Position numbers and translations under genes: made by a program
Shown here: piece after piece, positions 42,124-50,350 of the stretch
Layout of the letters: each line of letters starts with the position of its first letter
How positions within the stretch are numbered: the first letter of the stretch is position 1
Assembly (NCBI RefSeq): GCF_039542035.1
Contig: NZ_BAABHJ010000005.1
Coordinates: 372,001 to 436,000, forward strand
Direction: 5' to 3'
Origin: Actinoallomurus liliacearum
GTDB lineage: Bacteria > Actinomycetota > Actinomycetes > Streptosporangiales > Streptosporangiaceae
DNA length: 64,000 nucleotides
The notes under the pieces: model-generated
What the model saw: only the letters and a program-made list of their open reading frames with translations
Database searches by the model: none
What the model was told of the DNA's origin: nothing

Positions 42124-43283
42124 CGGAGACCTCTCTCGGTCAGCAGGTCGAGCAGGGGAGCGGCGGCGGCCGCGATGGCGGCGGCGTCCTCCGGGGACGG
42201 TGAGGAGTCGAGGAGCAGGGTCACGCCGGGGGCCAGCCGGACCCCGCGGACGAGCACGCCGGGCGCCGACTCCGGGCCCGGCGGGCCGGCTGGGGACACC
42301 GGCTCTCGGATCGGTGGGCCGGCTGGGGACATCGGCTCCGGAGTCGGCGGGCCGACTGGGGGCGCCTGCTCTCGGATCGGTGGGCCGGCCGGGGACACCG
42401 ACTCCGAAGCCGGTGGACCGGCCGGCGACGTCGGCGCTGGGACGGCCGGGCTGGATGGGGGCGTCGGCTCTGGGGCCGGCGGGCCGGATGGGTGAGCCGG
42501 TGCTGGGGCAGGCGGACCGGCTGGGGAGGCCGGGCGCTCGGCCCAGAACCGCCGGGCGCCCGGCGCCGGCGGCCGTACGTCGGACTTCCGGATCGACGGC
42601 TCTCCGGCGTGCTCCAGCGGCTGCGCGCCGGGATTCGGGGCCGGTGCGCCGGATCCGGGGATCGGCGTGCGGGGCGCCGAGGTCGAGGCGGCTGCGCGGG
42701 AATCTGGAGCCGGTGTGCCGGGGGCCGGGGCCGATGCGTCCGGACCCGAGTTCGGTGCGCCGGGAGCCGGGGTGGGTGTGCCGGAAGCCGAAGTAGGCGT
42801 GCCCGGACCGGGGGCGGGTGTGCCGGGAGTCGGGGTGGGTGTGTCCGGAGCCGAGGGTGGCGTGCCGGGTGGCGACACCGGTGGCTGGGGACCTGGGGTC
42901 TGGGGGGTGTCGTCGGGGTGCGGGGTGGGCTCGCCTGGGGGTGTCGGGTCGCCGGCGGTGGGGTCGAGGCGGGCGATCTGGCGCAGGGTCGCGTCGGTGG
43001 CGCCGGTGAGCTCGGCCTGGATGTCGGCGAGGGAGCGGCCCTCCGCCTGGCGGCGCTTGATCGCCACGAGTTGGAGCAGGTGTCGCGGACCGTACACGGC
43101 GACGCGGCCGCGCCGGCTCAGTGGTGGGTCGACCAGGCCGATCGTGACGTACCACCGGATGGTGCGCTCGTTGGGCAGGTCGCGGACCCGTCCGCTCGGC
43201 CGTGGCGAACGCCCGTCGGCCAGGGCGGCGGCGGCCTTGGTCGTCAGCTCCGGGAGCGTCCATGGTCCGTCCATGCCTCTCAC
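42120..43283 (-). CDS. MerR family regulator with long Pro-rich linker
   Basis: 387 residues. The MerR winged helix is near residues 8-95: WTLPELTTKAAAALADG, NERTIRWYVTIGLVDPPLSRRGRVAVYGPRHLLQLVAIKRRQAEGRSLADIQAELTGATD. Then about 230 residues of low-complexity Pro/Ala/Thr/Gly follow, with repeated SPAGPP and PTPTPGTPAPG units. A short conserved-looking end follows: SAPGVLVRGVRLAPGVTLLLDSSPSPEDAAAIAAAAAPLLDLLTERGL. The linker makes it far longer than normal MerR proteins. It is translationally coupled to the VIT/VWA gene and carries a palindrome over its promoter. Confidence 0.88.
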   Translation of the reverse strand: MRGMDGPWTLPELTTKAAAALADGRSPRPSGRVRDLPNERTIRWYVTIGLVDPPLSRRGRVAVYGPRHLLQLVAIKRRQAEGRSLADIQAELTGATDATLRQIARLDPTAGDPTPPGEPTPHPDDTPQTPGPQPPVSPPGTPPSAPDTPTPTPGTPAPGPGTPTSASGTPTPAPGAPNSGPDASAPAPGTPAPDSRAAASTSAPRTPIPGSGAPAPNPGAQPLEHAGEPSIRKSDVRPPAPGARRFWAERPASPAGPPAPAPAHPSGPPAPEPTPPSSPAVPAPTSPAGPPASESVSPAGPPIREQAPPVGPPTPEPMSPAGPPIREPVSPAGPPGPESAPGVLVRGVRLAPGVTLLLDSSPSPEDAAAIAAAAAPLLDLLTERGLR

Positions 43284-43285
43284 GA

Positions 43286-43311
43286 TGACACTGTAACTAT
43301 TGCAGTGTCAA
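43286..43311. promoter_or_regulatory. MerR operator upstream of the MerR-VIT/VWA pair
   Basis: Arms tgacactg (43286-43293) and cagtgtca (43303-43310), spacer 9, lie just before the MerR start. On the minus strand TTGACA (43311-43306) forms part of one arm, as in MerR-controlled promoters. Autoregulation is likely. Confidence 0.7.
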
Positions 43312-43413
43312 CGTCCGATGGGTCGGCACTTCGTCAAGCGGCTTGCACAGGCCGTTCAAGTGCCTTGAACGGTCGACGTCCGCGCAGCACCCTGTCCGAT
43401 GAGGAGGAGTGCC

Positions 43414-44142
43414 GTGTCCGGACGAGTTGCGTCCATGGCTGGCGCGTCGGCGCAGGCCAGGTACCGCGCCCTGCGCGCGGAACGGCGCCAGGAACGCGCC
43501 CTCGCGCGGGTCGTGATCTCCGGGGTCGCCGGGTCGATGACCGCCGGGCTGTTCGGCTGGCCCCCGGGGCTGGCGGTCGGCCTGGGCCTGCTGCTCGCAC
43601 AACTCCTCTACTTCCGCATCCGGCCGGGCGTGCTCACCGACTGGCGGCGGGGAGCGGCCGCCGAGCGCCGGATGGGCCGCCGGCTGTCCCGGCTCGATCC
43701 GGCGTACTTCCACGTACTCCACGACCGGGCGCTCCCCGACGGATTCCGGGAGAACCTCGATCATCTGGTCGTCGGCCACACCGGTGTGTACGCGATCTCT
43801 TCGCGGCGGTGGCCGCCGCTCACCCGGCTACGGGTGGACGGGCGGCTGTGGGCCGGGCCGCGGCCGCTGACGCGCCTGCACGCCCGGACGCGCCGGGCCG
43901 CCTCGGCGGTCGCGGCCCGCCTGGCCGCCGAGACCGGTCACGAGGTCGAGATCTCACCGGTGATCGCCGTGCACGGGGGACGGCTGCCGCGCGGCGGGAT
44001 CGTGTACGACGGGGTGCTGCTGCACCGGGCCGACCGGGTGAACCGCCTCATCGAGCGGCAACCCGTGCTGTTCACCACGGCGGAGGTGGCGGCGATCGCC
44101 GCCGCGGCGGAACGCATCCTTCCCCCGATGATCGACATATAA
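43414..44142 (+). CDS. NERD domain protein (nuclease-related)
   Basis: 242 residues from the GTG at 43414, chosen for the GAGGAGG before it. A short hydrophobic stretch (VVISGVAGSMTAGLFGWPPGLAVGLGLLLAQLLYF) near residues 31-65 is followed by the NERD region: GAAAERRMGRRLSRLDPAYFHVLHDRALPDGFRENLDHLVVGHTGVYAISSRRWPP, with the NxDHLVV-GxxGVYxI motif. NERD proteins are predicted nucleases of the PD-(D/E)xK-related class, activity unproven. Membrane anchoring is likely. Divergent from merR. Confidence 0.87.
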   Translation: MSGRVASMAGASAQARYRALRAERRQERALARVVISGVAGSMTAGLFGWPPGLAVGLGLLLAQLLYFRIRPGVLTDWRRGAAAERRMGRRLSRLDPAYFHVLHDRALPDGFRENLDHLVVGHTGVYAISSRRWPPLTRLRVDGRLWAGPRPLTRLHARTRRAASAVAARLAAETGHEVEISPVIAVHGGRLPRGGIVYDGVLLHRADRVNRLIERQPVLFTTAEVAAIAAAAERILPPMIDI

Positions 44143-44221
44143 CGAAAAACCAGCACGCTTGGTGACGGATTAGTACGCTCAGCGCGACAGGCGGATATCT
44201 TTTCGCAGCCGGGGAGGTCGC

Positions 44222-45283
44222 ATGGCGGGGCGCATCGTGATCTTCGGCGCTTCCGGCTACACCGGCACGCTGACCGCCCGAGCGCTCATCGACCAAGGAG
44301 TACGCCCGGTCCTCGCCGGGCGGAACACCAAGGCCCTCGCCGCGCTCGCCGCCGAACTGGGCGGCCTGGAGACGGCGTACGCGGACGCCGCCTATCCGTG
44401 GACGGTCCGTTCCCTCGTCGAACGCGAGGACGTGCTCGTCACCACGGTCGGCCCGTTCTCCCGGCACGGCCACGCGGCCCTCGCCGCGGCGGTCGACGCG
44501 GGAGCGCACTACCTCGACACGGCGGGGGAACCGCGGTTCGTACGGGAGGCCTTCGAGGAGTACGGCGTCAAGGCGAGTTCCGCCCTGCTGCCCGCCTTCG
44601 GCTACCACCACGTTCCCGGCAACCTCGCGGGCGCCCTCGCCCTCGACCGGGTCGGCGAGGACGCCGTACGGGTCGACGTCGGCTACTTCCTCGGTGGCGG
44701 ATCGCTCGCGCGCGGGCTTTCCGCCGGCACCTTCGACTCGGCGCCGGGCCTGCTGGCCACGCGGATGTTCACCTACCAGGACGGCGTCGTGGACGAGCCG
44801 CGGTCGCGGGTGCGGGACTTCGAGATGGCGGGCCGGTCGCGGGCCGCCATGTCCATGGGGGCGTCCGAGCACTTCACGCTGCCGGCGTCCTATCCCGGGC
44901 TGCGCGAGGTGAACGTCCATCTCGGCTGGTTCGGCGCGGCCACGCGGATCGCCGCCCGGCTGCCGCGCGGCCGGGCCGCGTCCGCCGTGATCGGGTTCTG
45001 CGGAGGCGGGCTGGCCCGCATCGCGCGCCGCCGGGCCGGCAAGGGCACGCTGACGTCGCGGATCGTGGCCGCCGCCTATGACGCGCAGGGCACACTCCTC
45101 ACGGAGATACACCTCTCGGGCGGCGATCCGTACGATTTCACGGCCGGAATCGTCGCCTGGGGCGCCCGCCAGGCCGCCAGCGGAATGACGGAAACAGGGG
45201 CTTTGGGGCCGGTCGCGGCTTTCGGTCTGTCCGAGCTGGAAGCCGGCTGCGCCATGGCCGGAATATCGCGCGTCACCGGCTGA
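44222..45283 (+). CDS. Saccharopine dehydrogenase-like NAD(P)-binding protein
   Basis: 353 residues from the ATG at 44222. The N-terminal Rossmann part AGRIVIFGASGYTGTLTARALIDQGVRPVLAGRNTKALAALAAELGG and EDVLVTTVGPFSRHGHAALAAAVDAGAHYLDTAGEPRFVREAFEEYG match the trans-acting enoyl reductase/saccharopine dehydrogenase superfamily. LLPAFGYHHVPGNLAGALAL and the C-terminal DPYDFTAGIVAWGARQAASG also fit. Members reduce polyketide or lipid intermediates, or are uncharacterised. The gene tail is echoed several times behind the stop. Confidence 0.85.
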   Translation: MAGRIVIFGASGYTGTLTARALIDQGVRPVLAGRNTKALAALAAELGGLETAYADAAYPWTVRSLVEREDVLVTTVGPFSRHGHAALAAAVDAGAHYLDTAGEPRFVREAFEEYGVKASSALLPAFGYHHVPGNLAGALALDRVGEDAVRVDVGYFLGGGSLARGLSAGTFDSAPGLLATRMFTYQDGVVDEPRSRVRDFEMAGRSRAAMSMGASEHFTLPASYPGLREVNVHLGWFGAATRIAARLPRGRAASAVIGFCGGGLARIARRRAGKGTLTSRIVAAAYDAQGTLLTEIHLSGGDPYDFTAGIVAWGARQAASGMTETGALGPVAAFGLSELEAGCAMAGISRVTG

Positions 45284-45457
45284 ACCCGTCGCGCGGGAAG
45301 TCGCGCATCGCCGGCTCGGGACGTCGCGTGTCACCCGCCGAACCCCTGCGCCGGATACTGCGTGTCATCGGATGAGCCTCGGCGCTGGATGTCGCGTATC
45401 ACCGGCTGAAGCCCGGTGTCGGAAGTCGCGCGGCACCGGCTGAACCCCGTGGCCGCA
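45264..45457 (+). repeat. Degenerate tandem echo of the saccharopine-dehydrogenase-like gene tail
   Basis: The end of the gene reads tcgcgcgtcaccggctga followed by accc. Related units (gtcgcgNNtcaccggctgaaccc, then a cgcgccgga-like spacer) recur about five times at roughly 34-base period to about 45457. Several units keep the caccggctga word with its stop-like tga. The remaining gap to 45668 is AT-richer and holds the promoter of the next gene. Confidence 0.8.
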
Positions 45458-45668
45458 CCGGTGCCGGCGAGCTCCGTACGGGCCGATCGCGCCGCCGAAC
45501 CACGGCGAGACGCCTTTCGCCGCACCTTTCCGACGAATCGCTGAAATCCGTCTTTTCCGTCTATTTGTTAGACGCTTGGAGATCATTTATCTGGCGTGGC
45601 CAAATTATCTACGCAAGGGTTCCGGGAAACAGTTGAATGCGAGGCGGAAAAGGCTTTACCTTCGCGCC

Positions 45669-47429
45669 ATGGAAGACCGCCTCATGGTCGGTGGCCTGCG
45701 GTCGGGCGATCCCGGCGCGATCGGCGCGGTGTACGACGCCTACGCCGATCGTCTCTACGACTACTGCTGGTTCCAGCTGCGCAACCGCGAGGCGGCGAAG
45801 CTGACGCTCCGTGACACGCTGCTCGCCGCCGAGGCCCACATCGGCGAGCTGCGGGTCCCCGAGCGGTTCGGGCCATGGCTGTACGCCCTCGCGCGAATCG
45901 AGTGCCGCCGCCGGCGGCCGCTCGGGGTGCCGCACCCCGACCTGCCCATCGCCCGCCACGACCAGGACGACGTGGACCTGCGCGTGATCGCCTGGCAGGC
46001 GGTCACCGGGCTGCCGGCGCTCAGCCAGGAGCTCCTCGACCTGCACCACCGCCACTCCCTCGAGACGTCCGACCTCGCCGGTGTCGTCGGCCTGCCGGTC
46101 CGGGAGGTCACGGACCTGCTCCACCAGGCGGGCGAGCTGCTCGAGGCGGCCGTGATCGCGGAGATCCTCGCCCACGAGGACACGCTCGAGTGCGACGGCC
46201 GGGCGGCCATCCTGCGCCACCGCCGTGGCGAGCTCGGCGACGACGTACGCGCGGCTCTCGTGGGTCACGGGATCGAGTGCGACATCTGCGCGGCGCACCT
46301 GCCGCGCACGATCTCCACCGCCAAGGTCTGCGCGCTGCTGCCGCACGCCGTCCCGTCCGACTCGCTGCGCCGGCAGGTCACGGGCTGCTTCACCGACCCG
46401 CGGCTGGCCGGCTATCGGCTGTTCGCCGCCGCCCGCCTGCGTGCCTTCGGCGCCCGGGGCTTCCCCAGGCAGCAGGGGCCGGGCCGTGCCGACCCGGCCG
46501 CCCGCGGGGCACGCTGGCCGCGTGGAGTGATCGCGGCGGCCGGCGCGGTCGTCACGGCGGTCGGTGTCGCGACCGTGTGCCAGTTGATCGGCCGGGACAC
46601 CCGTCACCTGCCTGTCGTCGCCGGTGGCGGCGCCTCCAGGCCACGTACCCGCGTGCCCAGCCCCGGTCTGATCGGGCCACCCGCGGTCGGGCGGCCGGTG
46701 GCCGCGACGTTCGCGCTCGGTCCGCATGACGGGGCGGTGGCGCCGACCGCGCGGCCGGCGCCCCTCGTGCCCGCCGCCGACAACGGATGGGTCTATGCCG
46801 TGCCCGGCCGGCTGAGGCTCGGCTCCGGCGGCACGGGCACGGTCGTGCTCCAGGCGGTCGACGGGGCGGTGCAGTGGCATGCCGCGACGACGGGCGCGGT
46901 GACCGTCGAACCCTCCGACGGCTCACTCGGTCCGGGAGCGACCGGGAAGACCGTCGTACGGGCACCCGGCGACGGCCCGGGCGAGGCGGTGATCACCTTC
47001 TCGCCCGGTGGGATGCGGGTGGTCGTGGACTGGAGCGCGCCGGCCCCGCCGACCCCGCCGTCCGCCCCGCCTCCCGGTTCACCGCAGCCGACTCCGACTC
47101 CGTCGCCGTCCTCGCCCTCGCCCTCGCCGACCCAGCCGCAGCCCCCGTCGTCCCCGCCGCCGACCCCGGCCCCGCCACCGTCGGCGACCCCGGCTCCGCC
47201 GCCGTCGACGGAGCCGCCGTCCGGCCGCCCGTCGGACTCACCACCGGCCACCACGCGCTCCTCGCAGTCCGGCCCACCGGAGCGGCGTCCCGCTCCCCAG
47301 CGACAGACCGACGAGCGACAGGGCGACGAACGTCAGACCGGCGAACGACGCACCGAGCAGTCGGAGATCGGCGAACGGCGCTCCGACCCGGCCCGGAACC
47401 CGGCACCGTCCGCCGCGGAGAACACCTAG
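45669..47429 (+). CDS. Sigma-factor-like protein fused to anti-sigma-like motif, membrane segment and extracellular Ig-like domain
   Basis: 586 residues from ATG 45669 (in-frame ATG also at 45684). Residues 8-80 resemble ECF sigma region 2 (GAIGAVYDAYADRLYDYCWFQLRNREAAKLTLRDTLLAAEAHIGEL). Residues 105-165 resemble region 4 (LPALSQELLDLHHRHSLETSDLAGVVGLPVREVTDLLHQA). His200-x3-Cys204-x2-Cys207 fits the zinc anti-sigma (ZAS) pattern. One membrane helix spans about 287-307 (VIAAAGAVVTAVGVATVCQLI). Residues about 375-455 look like a BACON/Ig-type beta domain. Residues 456-586 are a Pro/Ser/Thr then Arg/Glu/Gln-rich tail. It probably signals across the membrane. The stop overlaps the next gene start by one base. 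Confidence 0.8.
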   Translation: MEDRLMVGGLRSGDPGAIGAVYDAYADRLYDYCWFQLRNREAAKLTLRDTLLAAEAHIGELRVPERFGPWLYALARIECRRRRPLGVPHPDLPIARHDQDDVDLRVIAWQAVTGLPALSQELLDLHHRHSLETSDLAGVVGLPVREVTDLLHQAGELLEAAVIAEILAHEDTLECDGRAAILRHRRGELGDDVRAALVGHGIECDICAAHLPRTISTAKVCALLPHAVPSDSLRRQVTGCFTDPRLAGYRLFAAARLRAFGARGFPRQQGPGRADPAARGARWPRGVIAAAGAVVTAVGVATVCQLIGRDTRHLPVVAGGGASRPRTRVPSPGLIGPPAVGRPVAATFALGPHDGAVAPTARPAPLVPAADNGWVYAVPGRLRLGSGGTGTVVLQAVDGAVQWHAATTGAVTVEPSDGSLGPGATGKTVVRAPGDGPGEAVITFSPGGMRVVVDWSAPAPPTPPSAPPPGSPQPTPTPSPSSPSPSPTQPQPPSSPPPTPAPPPSATPAPPPSTEPPSGRPSDSPPATTRSSQSGPPERRPAPQRQTDERQGDERQTGERRTEQSEIGERRSDPARNPAPSAAENT

Positions 47430-48085
47430 TGTCGGCCTACACCCTGCGCCCCGGCGACCTGCGCGGTGATCTGGTCGCCCCGCTCGCCGTGCCGCCCCGG
47501 CTGGTCGACGTGGTGGAGCGGATCCAGCGGGCGCCGTGGCCGCAGTGGCTGCAGCCCGGCGTCCGAATGCGCCGTGAGGTGGCCGAGCTGTGCCGGCTGC
47601 AGTCGGCGCGCGGCCTGACGGTGCTCGCCTGGCTCGCCGAAGGCGACGCCCCGGGCGAGATCGACTGGCTGCTGGACACCCATCGGCTCACGGGCCGGCG
47701 CCAGGAACGGATGTACGACGCGGCCGAGCGGCTCGCCGACCCGGTGCGCGAACTGGTCGTCGCCAACTGGACGTGGGTGCTGGCCACCACCCACGGCGGC
47801 CGGGTGACCGCCCCGTTCTTCGCCAGCCGCGCCTACCCCGACGACGGCTACGCCGCCGCGCACGCGACCGTGACGCTGCTGCAGCTCTGGGAACGCGTCC
47901 CCGAGGTGCGCCAGGCGCTCGCCCTGGCGTGGGCCGCGACCCGTACTCCGGCCGACTGGTGCAAGGCGGCCGAGCTGCGCGCCGGCCACGGCGGCGAGGT
48001 CCCGATCTTCACGTATCCCCGGGGGCCGCTGCCGCCCAAGTCGGCCGTACGGCCGTGGATCGGCCGCCTCTTGCGGTGCACCTGA
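47429..48085 (+). CDS. Hypothetical protein coupled to the sigma-like gene
   Basis: 218 residues from the GTG at 47429, which shares one base with the upstream stop (TAGTG), so translation is coupled. Not recognised. The core reads PRLVDVVERIQRAPWPQWLQPGVRMRREVAELCRLQSARGLTVLAWLAEGDAPGEIDWLLDTHRLTGRRQERMYDAAERLADPVRELVVANWTWVLATTHGGRVTAPFFASRAYPDDGYAAAHATVTLLQLWERVPEVRQALALAWA, mostly helical, soluble, Trp-rich. Coupling suggests a job with the membrane sigma-like protein. Its last bases are echoed downstream. Confidence 0.75.
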   Translation: MSAYTLRPGDLRGDLVAPLAVPPRLVDVVERIQRAPWPQWLQPGVRMRREVAELCRLQSARGLTVLAWLAEGDAPGEIDWLLDTHRLTGRRQERMYDAAERLADPVRELVVANWTWVLATTHGGRVTAPFFASRAYPDDGYAAAHATVTLLQLWERVPEVRQALALAWAATRTPADWCKAAELRAGHGGEVPIFTYPRGPLPPKSAVRPWIGRLLRCT

Positions 48086-48305
48086 CCGGCGGAGGCGTCC
48101 GACTGTGCGACTCCTGCGGTGCACTTGGCCGGCGGGGCCCGATTGCGGCGGTTCCTGAGGTGCGCCTGGCCGGCAGGGGCCGACTGTGGCGCGTCCTGAG
48201 GTGCCCTGACCCGAGGGGGTCCGACCGGGCGGTTCCTGAGGTGCGCCCGGCCGACAGGGAGGTCGACTGTGGCGGCTCCTGAGACGTGCCTGATCGGCTG
48301 GTCGT
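48067..48305 (+). repeat. Degenerate about 42-base tandem echo of the 47429-48085 gene tail
   Basis: The coding end ttgcggtgcacctgaccggcgg is followed by about five related units (tcctg[a/c]ggtgcrcctggccggcrgggrccgactgtggcgg type) with a period near 42 bases, up to about 48305. The remaining bases to 48445 show no clear gene or riboswitch that I can support. Confidence 0.8.
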
Positions 48306-48445
48306 GCCGGGTGGCCGGTGCGCCGCACGGGTCCCGCTGCGGGCCCTCATGAGCGAATCCGGACTGTGACCGGTGTTTCTGTTGTGACTCCTGGGGCTAA
48401 CTGAGTGACAGATCGCTCACGCGGAACGGGATCCGAGGGGGCACT

Positions 48446-49762
48446 TTGTCAGCTGTTGTCCGGCGTCGGCTCGGCGCCGTGGTGTTCGCGACGTGCGCGG
48501 TGGCCGGTCCGTCGGCCGGCCCGGCCGGCGCCGACGTCCTTCTCCACGACGCGTCAGGCGTCAGGTTCGCGCCGGATGAGGGCCCCGGGCCCAGCGCCCG
48601 TGATCTCGCGCGGGGCAGGGAGCGAGTACGCGCCGAGACCGCCCGGGTCGGGCGCATCAGCACCGAGCTCGCCCAGGCCGACGCGCTGCTCGACGACCTC
48701 GGGGGCCAGGCGGAGAGCGCCGTCGAGCAGTACAACGGCGAGCGCGTCAAGCTCGACCAGGCCAAGGCCGCGTACGAGGCGGCGGCGCGGCGATCCGCGC
48801 AGGCGCGGCGGCGGCTCGCCCAGGTACGGGACGACGCGGCGAGGCTGGCGGTCGACGCCTATCGCGGCCAGGGCGGCCTGCTGTCCAGGGCCGCCGCTCT
48901 GGGTGGGCCCGGCGGACCGGCCGGGTTCCTCGGGCGGGCGACGACGACGCAGGTGCTGACCGAGCGGCAGCACGCCGTGCTCCAGCGGGAGACCGCGGTC
49001 AAGACCGTCGCGGACGTCTTCGAACGTCAGGCGCGCGATGCCCTCGCGGCCCGGCAGGAGGCGACGCGGAGCGCCGAGGACGCCTGGCACGTGGCCGTCG
49101 CGGCGGTGGCGCGGCAGCAGGAGGCCGTCCAGCTCATCCAGCAGCGGAAGGCCGCCCTCGTCGCCGAGCTGGAGGCGGCCCGGACGAACGTCGCGGCGCT
49201 CGAAGAGGCCCGTACCGCGGCCCTCGATCAGGCTCGCGTCGCCACTCCGGGGACCGAGCGGACCGTATCGTCGCACCAGGTCGTCCCCGCCGGAACCCGG
49301 CTCGGCTCCGGCGATCGGGCGCTCGTCCGCGCGCTCACCAGAGGCACCGACCTCGGCTCCGTCGCGGCGTCCGCCGCGCTCAAGTGGCTCGGCACGCCGT
49401 ACTCCTGGGGCGGGGGCAACGAGACCGGGCCGACCCGGGGCATCGCGCAGGGCGCGGGCACCGTGGGGTTCGACTGCTCGGGCCTGGTGACGTACGCCTG
49501 GGCGAAGGCCGGGGTCCGGCTGGTCCACTACGCGACCACGCAGTACAACGCCGGACCGCACCCGTCACGCGGCGAGCTGCGCCCGGGGGACCTGGTCTTC
49601 TTCGCGCACAGCCCCGCAGACCCGAGCACGATCCACCACGTCGGGATCTACATCGGGAACGGGCAGATGGTCGAGGCGCCGTTCACCGGCGCGCGGGTGC
49701 GGATCTCTCCGGCGTTCCGTCCGGATTACGCCGGAGCCACCCGCCCGATCGCCGCTCAGTGA
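48446..49762 (+). CDS. Secreted NlpC/P60 peptidoglycan endopeptidase (RipA-like)
   Basis: 438 residues from a TTG at 48446 behind GAGGGGG. The signal sequence RRRLGAVVFATCAVAGPSAGPAGA is followed by a long coiled coil (about 55-130 and 175-260). The C-terminal NlpC/P60 domain (about 305-438) has the Cys344 nucleophile in VGFDCSGLVTYAWAKAG and the His in STIHHVGIYIGNGQMVEAP. It cuts peptide stems of peptidoglycan, with a coiled coil as in RipA, which holds the enzyme inactive or binds partners. Its stop overlaps the pyrophosphatase stop in convergent orientation. Confidence 0.92.
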   Translation: MSAVVRRRLGAVVFATCAVAGPSAGPAGADVLLHDASGVRFAPDEGPGPSARDLARGRERVRAETARVGRISTELAQADALLDDLGGQAESAVEQYNGERVKLDQAKAAYEAAARRSAQARRRLAQVRDDAARLAVDAYRGQGGLLSRAAALGGPGGPAGFLGRATTTQVLTERQHAVLQRETAVKTVADVFERQARDALAARQEATRSAEDAWHVAVAAVARQQEAVQLIQQRKAALVAELEAARTNVAALEEARTAALDQARVATPGTERTVSSHQVVPAGTRLGSGDRALVRALTRGTDLGSVAASAALKWLGTPYSWGGGNETGPTRGIAQGAGTVGFDCSGLVTYAWAKAGVRLVHYATTQYNAGPHPSRGELRPGDLVFFAHSPADPSTIHHVGIYIGNGQMVEAPFTGARVRISPAFRPDYAGATRPIAAQ

Positions 49763-50244
49763 CCGTGCTGTGCCGCCCGTTTGATCGACAATTCGATCTC
49801 GGCCTCGGCCTCGGCGCGGCCGGTCCAGCTCGCGCCCTCGACGGACTTGCCGGGCTCCAGGTCCTTGTACACCTCGAAGAAGTGCTGGATCTCCAGCCGG
49901 TCGAACTCGGGGACGTGGTGGATGTCGCGCAGGTGCTCCGAGCGCGGATCCGTGGCGGGCACGCACAGCACCTTGTCGTCACCGCCCGCCTCGTCCGTCA
50001 TCCGGAACATCCCGACGGCGCGGCAGCGGATCAGGCAGCCGGGGAACGTCGGCTCCTGCAGCAGGACCAGGGCGTCGAGCGGGTCGCCGTCCTCGCCCAG
50101 GGTGTTCTCGACGAAGCCGTAGTCGGCGGGGTACTGGGTCGAGGTGAACAGCATCCGGTCCAGCCGGATCCGGCCGGTCTCGTGGTCCATCTCGTACTTG
50201 TTGCGCTGGCCTTTCGGAATCTCGATAGTGACGTCGAATTCCAC
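49756..50244 (-). CDS. ppa: Inorganic pyrophosphatase, family I
   Basis: 162 residues from the GTG at 50244 preceded by GGAGGA. It hydrolyses pyrophosphate released in biosynthesis. Contains EFDVTIEIPKGQRNKYEMDHETGRIRLDRMLFTSTQYPADYGFVENTLGEDGDPLDALVLLQEPTFPGCLIRCRAVGMFRMTDEAGGDDKVLCVPA, which includes the DGDPLDxLV signature with its metal-binding Asp residues. The terminal EIELSIKRAAQHGH overlaps the NlpC/P60 gene end by seven bases. It is divergent from the PBP4 gene, 106 bases apart, a common actinobacterial order. Confidence 0.95.
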   Translation of the reverse strand: MEFDVTIEIPKGQRNKYEMDHETGRIRLDRMLFTSTQYPADYGFVENTLGEDGDPLDALVLLQEPTFPGCLIRCRAVGMFRMTDEAGGDDKVLCVPATDPRSEHLRDIHHVPEFDRLEIQHFFEVYKDLEPGKSVEGASWTGRAEAEAEIELSIKRAAQHGH

Positions 50245-50350
50245 AATGTCCTCCGCTCCCCGGGGCGGGCCGAGGTTGTTCTGGTTGGATGTTGGCTCAT
50301 ACAAGGATCTCGCACCGTAGCGAGTGCACGACGATGGGGGAGGGGCGCAC

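Noticed and set aside
39661..43263. 1200-codon open frame running from the VIT/VWA gene through the MerR gene
   Set aside because: Upstream of 42123 it is the wrong frame of the Pro-rich MerR linker. The MerR frame has the helix-turn-helix and overlaps the VIT start by ATGA, so these are two genes, not a fusion.
48306..48445. Cyclic di-AMP (ydaO-type) riboswitch ahead of the NlpC/P60 gene
   Set aside because: Such riboswitches often precede wall hydrolase genes in actinobacteria, but I could not make out the conserved core here.
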